Source: Costus lasius
Taxonomy: Eukaryota; Streptophyta; Magnoliopsida; Zingiberales; Costaceae
Assembly (NCBI GenBank): GCA_027563935.2
Contig: CM050446.2
Span: 27,903,501-27,967,500 of the forward strand
Direction of reading: 5' to 3'
DNA length: 64,000 nt
The notes under the pieces were generated by a model. The model did no database searches. It was not told where the DNA came from and saw only the letters and a program-made list of their open reading frames with translations. The translations under genes were made by a program, and so were the position numbers. Below are positions 1 to 10,525 of this stretch, in pieces (position 1 is the stretch's first letter; every line of letters begins with the position of its first letter).

Positions 1-1143
1 GACTTTCTCATGGAAAATAAATTTCTAACATACAATCACCAATGAAAATTCTTCATTAATTGCATCATAAAATTTTAAAACAGATATATCGTCTTCTAAA
101 TCTAATTCTCAAGATTCACAACTTAGTAAAATAAAACTTCGCAACTTGCATAAAAGAAAGAATTTCAATATCAAGACTTTATCCAATTTTCAGTTTAGGT
201 TTATCATACTTTTGCTTACAGGAATAGGATATCCAAAATCTTTTTCCACTCATATTTTTCTTTTTCTTTTTGTTTTTGGATGGTATGTACCTACATAGAT
301 ACATACTTTTTGTTTCTTTTTGCATCAATCACATTCTCTAATTCGATTACCACCTTTTTTCTCGTGACGAAATCGGAGTACACTGACCACATAGTCAGTG
401 TAATAGAACTCATGTCTTTTTAGTATTGGGAATCTTTACCAAAGACAGCGGAGTTAATGTGAATAGATTCCTCTCATTTCTTTTTAGACTTCAACCCATG
501 TCGTTCGGTACCACTGTCAATTTTACACAGTGCCAAGCAGGGGAGTCTCTCACTATTTTTGTGGATTTTGGATTCTTTTTCCCAACAAATAGTAAAATAA
601 ACAAAACCTCAATTAGACTAGTCAATCAATATCAATTCAAGTATTCATACTCATATGCTGATTTTATTCAAGAAGTAGTTTCACTTTTAAATCAAATTTT
701 CAAACAACATATCTCCCTAAAATCTTACTCCTCAACCAATGAAGAATTTCAAAAGTAGATATGTATAAGAGAAATAAATTTGACATGATAGGCCTTATTC
801 TAGTCTCAATTTTGGATTCACTCATTAACATCAAACATCAATCAAGCCATATACAATAATCCCAAAGGTAGATCAAGGCCATTCATATCAAAATTTGCTC
901 ATCATCATCATGTAATGTCATCAAAATATTATCAAGTGAATACAACCATATTAAAAAGAATATCATCATAATCATTATACAACCCCATCAAAGATCGAAA
1001 AGATAAACATGAAAAATAGAGTAGTAGTGCTGGCGAACACAAAGGTGTAGAAGAAGCATCCTTCCCTTCAACACATGAAATATCAATAAGATACTTAAAG
1101 TGAAAGACAAAAGATAAAAGGGAAATGTGATACTCACAAGACT
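1..1143 (-). other. 3' UTR of element A
   Basis: Non-coding, AT-rich sequence between the env-like stop and the missing 3' LTR. It holds the conserved 62-63-nt two-stem structure at 486-548. The 110-aa frame on the other strand (426-758) crosses that structure and has no recognisable domain, so I do not call it a gene. Confidence 0.7.
486..548 (-). other. Conserved two-stem 3' UTR structure, copy 1
   Basis: On the sense (minus) strand an outer stem AGACT/AGTCT encloses an inner stem CACTGT-N9-ACAGTG (512-532). The same layout, with compensatory arm changes, occurs at 27332-27394, 27400-27462, 39360-39421 and 39453-39514. All copies lie in Athila-like 3' UTRs in sense orientation. Function unknown. 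Confidence 0.7.
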
Positions 1144-2583
1144 CTACCAATCTTCACCGCCATCAGATCCTATCTCTTCGGTGCTCTGTGCTGCGGCGTC
1201 TATAGGATCAGTAGGTGGTGCTCTCTAATGCCCTCCATACTCTCCACTCCTCCAGGGATCCTGAAAATCAAAGCGTTCATATAAGAAATTTCCCATCTCC
1301 TCCATGTAGGTACTCAGATTTTTAATGTCTTTATGCATGTGATGCATAGAATCAGTCATCTAGCCTACGAAACCTCTCATGTCACTCATTGTGTTCATCA
1401 CTCTCTCCATCCTCTGCTCCAGTCGGTACAGCTGAGTGGAGAGATATCTAAATCCGGGATCGAAGGCACTGGAGAATCTGCTGCCTGAGTCTGGGTGTGT
1501 GGAAGAATCTGCAGCTCCAGATGGCTGCTCCATGCCCATCCCAAAAGGATCATCATTACCACCCCAGGGTGGTGGTGGTATGGTACTGAGAGGGAGTGGC
1601 ATAGCAATGTCGGCGTCTTCTGGAACCAACCTCCAGTTCTCTTGGTTTCTAACTATGGTCTTCTCGGTGCATGGAAGTGGTAACTTATGTCCTTTAGGTC
1701 CAAGAATCAGTGAAAAACCTTCTCTTATCACCATTTTCATTGCAACACAAGACTCTAAGTCAAGTCTTGGACTCCCTCTTGCAATCTCTGTCCCATAGGC
1801 CTCAACTCTCAAGTACAGGGCTATAGGTGTAATGAAACCACCTATCACAATAGCTCCTTTCTTTGCCCTAGAAACTTTTTCCAAGTGTTTCATGAAGAAA
1901 AAGGCAACATCTAAGGGATATCCAAATAGCATACTTCATAAAAAGAACAACTCAGCTTGCCTCACCATCCCATCACTGTCACCTCTACCAAAGACAGTGT
2001 GGGTCAAAACTCTGTGAACATACTTGATGCAAGGATTGGAAATCTTTGAAGCTCTAGAAGTAAGTGCTGAAAAGTGGGTCTCTTCAGTGATTTGGTTCCA
2101 AAACACATCCTCAGCATACCCCACTGAAACTGATGTGCGGCCTCCTGTACCAAATTGGAAGATGGTTCTCAAGTCTTGCATGGACAGCTGCCTCTCTACA
2201 TTAGCTATGCGGAAGGTGATATAATCATCTGCATGTCTTTCACTATACTCATACAACTGTGTATCAAAACTACTCAGAAATTCAAGCACCAACGGTAGAT
2301 ATGTTTGTGGTGTCATTTGGAAGAATCTTTGGGCTTTGATTTGCTCAAACATCCACATGACATCTTCATGCAAACCCAATGTCTCCAATGTCTTCTTATC
2401 AGCATACTTGGTGGCAATTACTCTTCTCTCAACTAGCTGATTATATCTTGCAGCTTGAATTTCATTTCTGAACAAAATTCCATGTGGGTTGGGTGGAAAG
2501 GAAGGTTCAGCTGGTGCCTTTCCTTTTCTCTTGGCTACAAGTCCTTTGGTTCTTGGTGGCATTGTTACAATCACAAGCAGCAA
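1144..2583 (-). pseudogene. Athila-type env-like ORF of element A, broken by three stops
   Basis: One frame of about 480 codons with in-frame stops at 1936-1938 (TGA), 1360-1362 (TAG) and 1225-1227 (TAG), ending at TAG 1144-1146. It begins with a basic, proline-rich stretch after MPPRTKGLVAKRK. The body has the pattern of the plant 'putative transposon protein' family encoded downstream of pol in Athila elements (LGLHEDVMWMFEQI, KYVHRVLTHTVFGRG, SDGMVRQAELFFL). The second half is proline-rich, then helical (YRLEQRMERVMNTMSDMRG), and the tail is acidic. Its position after the pol-end hairpins and a T-rich acceptor-like site suits expression from a spliced transcript. The homologue in element B is split between 43272-44253 and 28209-28689. 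No signal peptide or convincing membrane span is visible, so 'env' describes position only. Confidence 0.8.
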
Positions 2584-3072
2584 CTAAGATTCAACATAGA
2601 TATAGCAAGTATATGGCAACAAATAAGGATAACACATCCAATTGTCATCAGCAACATTAATCAAGTAAAATGTTAACTCAAAATCATGCTTGGACTAAGA
2701 AACCAATGAAAAATCAAAAAGGGCGACGGTGAACAGTAAAACCTAAACTTGTTCATCATGTTTTAGCACAGATCTCCCTAGAAATTTGTCCGAATTTCTT
2801 GAAACAAGAAAGAATCGAAAGCCTACCCTATCACGAGCAGATAGAAACAAAAAGCCCCAAAATTGGTTGAGAAACGAAAGCACACGAGTGAAAGGGGCGA
2901 AAGTTAGGTTAAAACTCGCCAAAACAGTGAAATCGGATGAAAGGTTACCAAATCGGCGGTGATAACCAGAGGAAAAGGGTCGCCTAAGTCTTCCTAAGGT
3001 AGGGGAAGGTCAGAACTCCCAGATTGGTGCACGAGCGAGTCAGAAGACACGAAAACGGCAGCGGAAGAAATG

Positions 3073-3479
3073 GTGTTACGACACCTTTATCGCGTTTGCC
3101 AAATACATTTACGACTGTAAAGAATGTTACGACGGTGCCATAATGGTAAAAACTTTCGGGTTGAAAAGCAGCAGCGGTTACGGTACCGTAAAGAATGTTA
3201 CGGCGGTGACGTAAAATCAATCAGAAATTTATTATTATTATTATTATTATTATTTTCAAAATTCAAAAAAATTCAAAAATTAAAAATTAAAAATTCAAAA
3301 ATTACGGCACCGTAAACATGTTTACGGTACTGCCGTAAAACAAAAAACTCTCGGGAAGATTTTGTCACAAAATACGGTACCGTAAAGGCATTTACGGCGG
3401 TACCGTAATGGGTTAAAACTCTCTGCTTAAAATTGACCGGGATTACGGTACCGTAAAGAATGTTACGGTAGTGCCATAA
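3073..3479 (-). repeat. TTACGG palindrome array in the pol-env spacer of element A
   Basis: Units of about 36 nt, each an inverted repeat built on TTACGG(T/C)ACCGTAA...TTACGG...CCGTAA, begin at 3178, 3302, 3372 and 3443, with decayed copies from 3073. The last three are 70-71 bp apart. The same motif fills the LTRs of A and D. An (ATT)n tract at 3229-3254 widens one interval. Confidence 0.85.
3229..3254. repeat. (ATT)n microsatellite
   Basis: About eight uninterrupted ATT trinucleotides between two palindrome units. Confidence 0.9.
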
Positions 3480-3583
3480 TTTTGCGCCAATTCTTGATTC
3501 CTACAAAAAAAATTTGCAAAAATTAGTCCTAAAAGAAAATTAAAATAAAGTAAATGAAAGAGAGCAAAACTAAAGTTAGAAAG

Positions 3584-3632
3584 CTTGGGTTGCCTCCCAA
3601 GAAGTGCTAATTTAAAGGTCATTAGCTTGACC
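3584..3632 (-). other. Pol-end twin hairpins (GGTC..GACC and CTTGGG..CCCAAG)
   Basis: On the sense strand GGTCA-N6-TGACC (3617-3632) overlaps the end of the protease frame and is followed by CTTGGG-AGGCAA-CCCAAG (3584-3601). The same pair is at 38092-38140 in element D; decayed forms are at 45176-45216 (B) and 16524-16539. The GGGAGGCAACCC core is familiar downstream of pol in plant Athila-like elements. About 80 nt further on in the sense direction lies a T-rich TTTGTAG/G (near 3502) that resembles a 3' splice site. Confidence 0.7.
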
Positions 3633-6294
3633 CTTTAACACTCGGGTGTGATCGTGAATTCCTCTGTTGCCTTTCTGATTTTTCTTTTGTTTGGGCATCA
3701 CATTGAGCCACATAAGGCTCAGCCTTGAAACACTCTCCAATTTTATTCCAAATCTTTTTTCCTTTGTCAATTAATCTAGATCTTCTTCTCCTTCTTCTCC
3801 TTCTTCTAGAATTTTTGTTCTTCTTCTCCTGCATCCCTTTATCAACATCCTCAGAAGAATTGTTAATTTCAGAATTTGAGGGTTCATCAAATAAGCTTGA
3901 AACATCATAAGTATCATCATTAAATATTTCAACACTACAATAAGATCCTGAGTATGAAAGTTTGTTCAATGAATCATTAAGATTAAATTCAATCTTGTTG
4001 TCACAAATATCAAAAGTAATATTTCCCTCTTTCATATCTATGTTTGCCTTAGCAGTGGCCAATAGTGGTCTCCCAAGAATTATAGGATTTCTAGAATTTT
4101 CCTCCATGTCTAACACTACAAAATCAGCGGGTATGAAAAACTCACCTATCTTTATTGGCACATTTTCCAAAATACCTACAGGATACTTTACCGATGAGTC
4201 TGCGAGCTGCAAGGATATAGATGTAGGCTTTAGCTCTCCAAGATTCAGTTTCCTGTAAGTGGAAAGAGGCATTAGACTAACACTTGCACCTAAGTCACAT
4301 AAGGCTCGGTCAAAAGCCATAGTGCCTATAGAACATGGTATAGAAAAACTACCTGGATCCTTCAGTTTAGGTGGCAGTTTATTTTGAATGACTGCACTAC
4401 AATCTTCAGTTAGAGTAACCATGCAAGTACCATAATTATCTAATTTCCTTTTGTTAGACAAAATCTCCTTTAAAAATTTTGCATAAGATGGCATTTTAGT
4501 AATAGCTTCAGTAAATGGAATGTTAACATAAAGCTTTTTCAGGATTTCAAGGAATTTGCCAAACTTCTTGTCTAATTTGTTTTGGACTAACCTCTAAGGA
4601 AAAGGTATTGGTGGTCTATAGGGTGGAGGTGAGTTAGGGTTAGGATTGTCCTTCTCACATAATTCATCTCCTTTTGGTTCATCACCCTTTTGGGGTGGTA
4701 AACAAGTTTGGGATTTCTCATGTGAAGATGATTCTCCTAACTCTAATTCCTCTTGATTATCATCAAGCCCTTTTTCAGTGTTTTCAAACCTCCCTCTAGG
4801 TTCTCCTAGTTGTTTTCCACTTCTAGTCATGATGGCATTATAGTGCTCTCTAGGGTTTATCTCAGGTTTTGCAGGCAATTTTCCAGGGAGCCTGTAAGGT
4901 ACACTAGCATGTTGTGCAATTTGGTTTTCTAAAATCTTATTATGTGCTTCCACTCTTTCCAGTCTGGAGTTGATTTGATCAAGACTTTCTCTAAATCCTT
5001 CAATTTGTCTATCTTGCTTTGACATGTGTTGGTCTTGCTTAGCCATAAACTAATTTTGACTGGCTATCATCTGTTCAAGCATGGATTTTAACTCAGAACT
5101 TTGATCCATGTTTTGGTTTTGATTTTGGATAGGATTTTCCCTTTGGAATCCTTTATTCTCAGTTTGTCCCCTCTCATAATTGTTGTTTTTCCATGAAAGG
5201 TTGGGGTGATTTCTCCATCCAGGGTTGTAAGTGCTAGAATAGGGGTCATTAGGTCTACCTTGATTATAATTCCCTATGGCATTCACATGCTCATTACCCT
5301 AGTCTACAACAATTCTACAATTTTCAGAAGTATGACCATCATTGCCACAAATTTCACAAGTGATAGCAGAAATAGAAGCAGTTTGCATAGAATTAAATTT
5401 GCTGCATAAAAAGTCTACCTTCTCTGCTAAGGATCGTCATCCATCACTTTCACCCTTACCTTGAGAAGGCTTGTATAATACTCCTCTCTCAGCACTCCAT
5501 TGATTGTGATTCAATGCCATCTCTTCTAGCAATCTGAAGGCAGCATCAACTGTTTTGCTCATAAGAGCGCCACCTTCAGCAGCATCCACAATTAATTTGG
5601 TATTATCCGATAATCCATGGTAAAAAGTTTGCAGTAAAACCCAATCTTCAATGCCATGGTGAGGACACTTCCGCTGTAAATCGTTAAATCGCTCCCATGC
5701 CTCACTGAACGACTCCCCATCTCTTTGTCGAAAATTTGTGATTTGATTTCTCAGTTGAATTGTCTTGCTTGGGGGGAAGTATTTCATTAAGAATGAATTT
5801 GACAGTTGATCCCAAGTTGTGAAGGTCCCGGCCGGTTGTGATTGAAGCCAAGTCTTTGCCCGGTCCCTAAGAGAAAAAGGGAAAAACCTTAATCTTAAAG
5901 CATCATTAGAAACACCATTTATTTTGATAGTATCACATAATTCCAAAAATAAAGACAAGTGGTGGTTGGGATCTTCTAGAGGAGATCCTCCAAACTGGTT
6001 TTGTTGAATCATTGAAATAAAAGCAGGCTTGATCTCGAAGTTATTAGCCTCTATTGCTGGTCTAGCAATGCTGGATCGAATTTCTCGAGGATTAGGGACT
6101 GCATAGTCCCTAAGTGTTCTCTGATTATCCCCCATCTCTACAATTTCTTCTGGTAATGTCTCTTGAGATATCTCTTGTAAATCTTCCCCCAGTCTTAACT
6201 TCCTGCGTACTCTCAGTGTTTTATTGATTTCTGGATCATATGGAACAAGTGGTCCTGACCTAAGACTCATGCACATGCAAAATAGATAGATCAA
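3622..6294 (-). pseudogene. Gag-protease polyprotein of element A, four in-frame stops
   Basis: A single minus-strand frame runs from 6294 to 3622, interrupted by stops at 5437-5439 (TGA), 5299-5301, 5050-5052 and 4594-4596 (all TAG). Order: gag capsid-like domain (6050-5480; LRLRFFPFSLRDRAKTWL, RNQITNFRQRDGESFSEAWE), CCHC zinc knuckle (about 5380-5320; C-x2-C-x4-H-x4-C), Asn/Gln-rich linker, coiled coil ending LENQIAQHAS, basic/acidic linker, then retropepsin (about 4330-3960) with the active site LCDLGASVSLMP and flap-side IILGRPLLATA. The tail has a run of nine arginines (around 3800) and ends next to the pol-end hairpins. RT, RNase H and integrase are absent with no visible scar. The most likely start is one of the ATGs at 6294-6270; the first residues look like leader. 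Confidence 0.85.
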
Positions 6295-6396
6295 GTGATT
6301 TCAAGAAAAACAGAAAATAAACAGTAAATAAAAATAGTAAATAAAAACCTAGTCTAGCAATAATCTCAATGTCTTCGATATCAACAAAAACTAAGG

Positions 6397-6414
6397 TCCT
6401 CGGCAACGGCGCCA
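6397..6414 (-). other. Second tRNA-Asp primer-binding-like site, element A
   Basis: The minus strand matches TGGCGCCGTTGCCGGGGA (complement of the plant tRNA-Asp 3' end) at 17 of 18 bases. It lies 63 nt inside the LTR-proximal site at 6460-6477, and the bases between look like another family's LTR end (CTTGGGATACATCA-type). Confidence 0.8.
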
Positions 6415-6459
6415 AAAACTTGATGTATCCCAAGTTGTTTGGCGTGTACGTAGGACTAA

Positions 6460-6477
6460 TCCCCGGCAACGACGCCA
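6460..6477 (-). other. LTR-proximal tRNA-Asp primer-binding site, element A
   Basis: 17 of 18 bases match the complement of the tRNA-Asp 3' end, six bases inside the LTR end at 6484. This is the normal position for minus-strand DNA priming. Confidence 0.85.
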
Positions 6478-6483
6478 AAAACT

Positions 6484-8369
6484 TGTTGTGTCCGCAAGTA
6501 TACGAATACTCGAAGTAATAAAGAAAGTATCGAATCCACAGGGACCTATGCTGTTGAGTACTGAATAATTGATTTTTCACTATCTAGGCAATCGAAAGAG
6601 TGTAAATTAGGAAACGAAGACCAAAGCGCTAAAACAAAATTATCAGAGAGAGAAGCTGGGACTAGGGTTTCATTCACTTTAATTTTTATGACTAGACATG
6701 AATAGATATTTCATCAGTTTAATTTCAACATGACAAAGATGCAATTTACTTGAATAAAAGGATTATCTCACTTTCGTGCAGACAACCATGCAGGGATAAA
6801 TCTTCGCTCTCACGTAAGAGTTGTCCCAATGCTAATGATAAGTAAATCATCAACTGAGAACTCAAGGATCACTTTCGTGCATCTGAGTTCTAAGTCGATA
6901 ATCTCTAATGGAGTCTCAAGGATCACTTTCGTGCATCCGAATCTCGACACTAGTTTTACTCAAAGTTCTCTAACGTTTCGATCTTTGCTTTCGCACAAGA
7001 TCTCCACGTTTGAAAGCTTAGACTCAATCCTAGATTTATATTATTATCATGGCAGTTAGCTTACTAGAATCAAACAAACAAGAACTAACCTAAAAAGGGT
7101 TCCTATCATGCAATTCTAGGGTTCCAAATTCTCAAGCAATTACTTTTCAGTCAATAGCAAAAATTCTAAAACACAAATAGTAATATAGATCTGAGGAGAG
7201 TCTAAGGACAAAACATCACATGAGTAAAATCATCATGCTAAGATTAAACAAGATGAAATAATAGAAAGATAGTTATCTAGTCATTAAAACTCAAGTGAAT
7301 TACTCCCCCATGTCCCAAAAGAGGTTTAAGATATCATAGAGGGAAGATTACAATGATTCATGATGAAGAAAATCAAAATAGAGGAGGAGTAAAAATTACG
7401 GTACCGCCGTAAAGATGTTTACGGCCGTAATCTGGGCGAATAGCGGTGGCGCTCGATTTTCTGGTGATTTCTCCTCCGTCTAATCTCTGATCACGTTGAA
7501 ACTTCAGGGGTGTCTTCTTTTCCTCTATGCGTAGCTTCCACTCAAATTTCACGGCCGGAGATGCTCGGAATTGGTCACGGCGGCGGAACCCTTGGCGGCG
7601 GCGTGAACTCTGATTTCTCTCTGGCCGGTGGATCAAAATTGGGGCTTTTGGTGTGCTTGGCTTCGTCTCGTCAATGGCTCCCTTTCTCCTTCTTACAGCT
7701 TCCCTTTTAAACGCCTGGATCGTTTGAAATCATCTATGGAAAAATCGGACTTCTGAGTTGACCGGGAAAGTCACGAGCAGCGATGAAATTACGGCCGTAA
7801 TGATCCTTACGGCAGGGCCGTAATCTTGACAGCGAGCTCTCGTGTGAAATTCTTCTGGGATTATGGTACCGTATTATTCTTTACAGTAGTGCCGTAATGT
7901 GAACAATCTCTCGGGTGGAAAATCGACTAGAATTACGGTGCCGTAGAGAGGATTACGGTAGTATCGTAAGCGTCTCAAAGTCTCTGTCCAAAAACACCTA
8001 TTAATTACGGCACCGTAAAGATATTTACGGCTGTGCCATAACGTTCATCGATTCTCTACCTGATTAAAGCTCCAAATTACGGTACCGTAAAGCATTTGTT
8101 GGGGGTGCCGTAATTTCCTCTGAAGCTCCAAATCTTCTGAAATTTGACGTGTAATCTTCTTTTGATGTTGTGAGTTCGATTATGTACTTGGATTGCTCGA
8201 AATCGACTGAAAAATACGCCTTTTTGCCTGAAAATCATCAAAAATAGAAAAGAGTGTAGATTCCGAAGATATTGATAAAATATAGCGTAAAAACAAGCAA
8301 AGTCTATGAATATGACACATAAATATCAATAAAATGACATAGAAATCACGATGAATTTCGGTGTCATCA
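6484..8369 (-). repeat. 5' LTR of element A
   Basis: 1886 bp, sense start TGATGACACC at 8369 and end CACAACA at 6484. It shares both termini and the internal order with the D LTRs at 34515-36366 and 39919-41817, including the stretch with recurring 'cactttcgtgcat' phrases (6770-7020) and the palindrome block. Palindrome units: one near 7395-7430 and five at 7789-8113. No clear TATA box was found. Confidence 0.88.
7789..8113 (-). repeat. 72-bp periodic palindrome array in the LTR of element A
   Basis: Five units start at 7789, 7861, 7933, 8005 and 8077, exactly 72 bp apart. Each has a palindromic core of about 36 nt of the TTACGG...CCGTAA type and a spacer of about 36 nt with a weak consensus (CTCTCG.GT..AAA....CT). 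The cores are GC-rich and rich in CG and CNG sites in an AT-rich LTR. Confidence 0.9.
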
Positions 8370-8486
8370 GGAAGATCCTGATTTATCACAACAAAACCAT
8401 GAAATGTAAATGCATTACAGATTTGCTTGTATTGTCAACTTTGTTATTTGTAAGGATTATTTGTAGAGATATTTTTGTAGTGTGTT
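8370..8486. other. Short unassigned AT-rich flank
   Basis: Flank of element A, leading into the 21-bp minisatellite. No coding signal seen. Confidence 0.5.
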
Positions 8487-8591
8487 AACATATTTTCATA
8501 GATAGTTAACATATTTTTGTAGATAGTTAATAGATTTTCATATATTATCAACATATTTTCATACAATGCTAATATATTTTTGTAGATAGTC
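8487..8591. repeat. 21-bp minisatellite, left part
   Basis: Five consecutive 21-bp units on the pattern AACATATTTTCATAGATAGTT (8487, 8508, 8529, 8550, 8571). It resumes at 11728 beyond element F, so F inserted in or beside the array. Confidence 0.88.
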
Positions 8592-8611
8592 TTCAAACTA
8601 ATCATCATAGG

Positions 8612-9804
8612 TGTCAGGCCTGGGTCAGGCCGGTTCGGCCCAACCCAAGCCCAGGCCCACAATTGGCAGAAACCCACCTACGGAGAGGAAAAGCCCGGTC
8701 AACTAAGGATGTTGACCAGAGTAAGTCACACGGAGCAACGCAAATCCAGCCGCGTGCATCTTCTTCACGCGGAGCGACAGCCGCATCTTCCTCGGCGGAA
8801 GAAGCGGACGAAGCGGCAACCGAGCCGTGCGGAAGCGAAGTGGAGGTGCGGACGACGTGGTCCACGAGAGCGACTCCGGCGGGCGCGAGCTTCGCGAGCG
8901 ACAGGCGCGCACGAGACTCGGACGCGGCTTCCTTCCCTATAAACGTCCGAGAGGCGGACGAAGCTGGTGTGCGGAGGCGCCACCACAGAGGAGCACGATG
9001 GAGTGACTCCACCGGCGACGGCGAGGGCGCCGTCATCCATCCCAGAGCAGGGCTCTGATGCCGCCAGGGGCGAGGAATCCGGCCAGAGGGCGATGGTAAA
9101 CTGAGAGTATGTAACGTCAACGGTGAGTGCGCCGGCGACGAGGGACGAGTGGGTAAGGGGGCGGGCGATGAGGGTCGTCGGTCCTGGGTGGAGTTTGTAA
9201 CTTATCTGAGCAATGATATCGAAGCTTTCTCCTACTTTCCTCCTTCCCCTGTTCTCTTAATCCAGCGGCGACGAAAGAGCGCGGTGGCGCTCGTACCAGG
9301 CGGCTACGGGGTCGGTACCGACGAGAAGGCAAAGGATGAGTGCAGGCGGCGCGTTTCCCTTCCCGGCCGACTCCTGAGCGCGGCGGCGCTCGACGAAAAC
9401 TGTGACGCAGGCGGCGTCGTGGGAACGAAGACGAGTGAGTTTCGAACGCAGGCGGCGTTCGAAACGAGGTAAGGTCAACGGTCAGCGGCGGAGCGAAATC
9501 GAATTCGGCGGAATTCGATTTGGAGCATTGACGTCACGATGACGTCAGCAAGGGTATGATTTTGACTTCGGTCAAAATTAGAGAGAAGAGGTATTTCCAA
9601 ATTAGGGTTTGCTTCCGAACTTTCCTAATTAGGGTTAGGGTTCTGAGCGACTTTGTAATTTGGGGATAAAAATTATTCGGGGAGATTAGGATTTCTAATT
9701 TCGGGTCGGAAACCCTAGCGAGCGTTGCGTTCCGGTGTTCCGCCGGACGGCCCTGAGACAACGGATAAGCGCTGTTTTCAGGCCGATCCGATCGGGGTGT
9801 GACA
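8612..9804 (+). repeat. 5' LTR of element F
   Basis: 1193 bp, GC-rich in its first 900 bp, in contrast to its surroundings. The overlapping open frames here (8614-9478, both strands) are GC-rich noise: they recur in the 3' LTR and match nothing I recognise. Confidence 0.92.
8937..8944 (+). promoter_or_regulatory. Candidate TATA box, F LTR
   Basis: CTATAAAC in GC-rich surroundings about 325 bp into the LTR. The same octamer is at 10851-10858 in the other LTR. Confidence 0.5.
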
Positions 9805-9807
9805 ACA

Positions 9808-9818
9808 GGTATCAGAGC
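9808..9818 (+). other. Initiator tRNA-Met primer-binding-like site, element F
   Basis: GGTATCAGAGC, matching the core of the plant tRNA-iMet complement, just inside the 5' LTR. Confidence 0.75.
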
Positions 9819-9913
9819 TTGGATTCAGCCATGATGGTGAATCAGAAAGATCCGAAAGGCAACACCATCACCACCGGCGGTAAGGAGTGTCGTTCTTCCA
9901 GGGCAGGGGCCCT

Positions 9914-10083
9914 GATGCCAACACCAGGGCGTGTTGATGCCAACACCAGGGCGTGTTGATGCCAATGCATAGCATTGATGCCAACACCAGGGCATGTTGA
10001 TGCCAATGCATAGCATTGATGCCAACACCAGGGGGTGTTGATGCCGGCGCCAGGGGCGTCGATGCCGGTGTCAGGGGACATCG
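9914..10083 (+). repeat. GATGCCAACACCAGGG minisatellite inside F
   Basis: About eight units of 19-22 bp starting GATGCC, alternating a CCAACACCAGGG type with a CCAATGCATAGCATT type. It makes up almost a quarter of the internal region and explains the repetitive frames on both strands. Confidence 0.85.
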
Positions 10084-10511
10084 AGGTTCAGCTGAGTTCA
10101 GCAAAGATGGTGAAGCAAGATTATTGTGGGCCCATGACCCACAGGTCCGAAATTATCCTTGACAAGTTTGTTGATGCAGGTTGCTGTAAGCATGACGATC
10201 CAGTGCGTTAGACCGTGAACTCAACGGCCACAGGTTGAGCGGAGCATTTGGGGAGATGCGCTATGGACGTGACCCTGTTTGCATTCAGTTTAGCGGGAGC
10301 ACTATGGCGAGACGGCCAGGACACAGGAGGTCAGGCAGAGCAACAGGGGGTGAATATGCGGCTTAATTGTGTCAAGCCAAGGGGGCGCCAATTCCAGGCA
10401 GCATGGTGCAGCAAACATTCATCATCAGATTAGAGATAGAAGATGGAGGACTTTGAACATTGGAGGGCCAGTGTTCAACTTGCATCGAACATCGAGGGCG
10501 ATGTTCAAATC

Positions 10512-10525
10512 AGGTGGGGGAGAAT
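10512..10525 (+). other. Polypurine tract of element F
   Basis: AGGTGGGGGAGAAT directly before the 3' LTR start TGTCA at 10526, the usual site of plus-strand priming. Confidence 0.85.

Larger units (their letters stand above)
1..8369 (-). mobile_element. Athila-like Ty3/gypsy element A, non-autonomous, 3' end outside window
   Basis: Minus-strand LTR retrotransposon. In its sense direction: 5' LTR (8369 to 6484, starting TGATGACACC and ending CACAACA), tRNA-Asp-type primer-binding site, gag and retropepsin frame (6294 to 3622), twin hairpins, palindrome array, env-like frame (2583 to 1144), 3' UTR. No reverse transcriptase, RNase H or integrase lies between protease and env-like, so the element cannot move alone. 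The LTR termini and primer-binding site match element D at 34515-41817, so A and D belong to one family. The 3' LTR would lie left of base 1. The coding frames carry seven in-frame stops but no visible frameshift. Confidence 0.88.

Noticed and set aside
426..758. 110-aa plus-strand frame
   Set aside because: It is antisense to the 3' UTR of element A, crosses the conserved stem-loop and has no domain.
8614..9478. Many overlapping GC-rich frames up to 168 codons, both strands
   Set aside because: They lie in the F LTR and recur at 10526-11392. High GC lowers stop frequency; no frame is favoured and no domain is seen.
9628..9641. Telomere-like TTAGGGTTAGGG
   Set aside because: Only about two units, inside the F LTR and repeated in its partner (near 11543). 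Not a telomere or an interstitial telomere tract.
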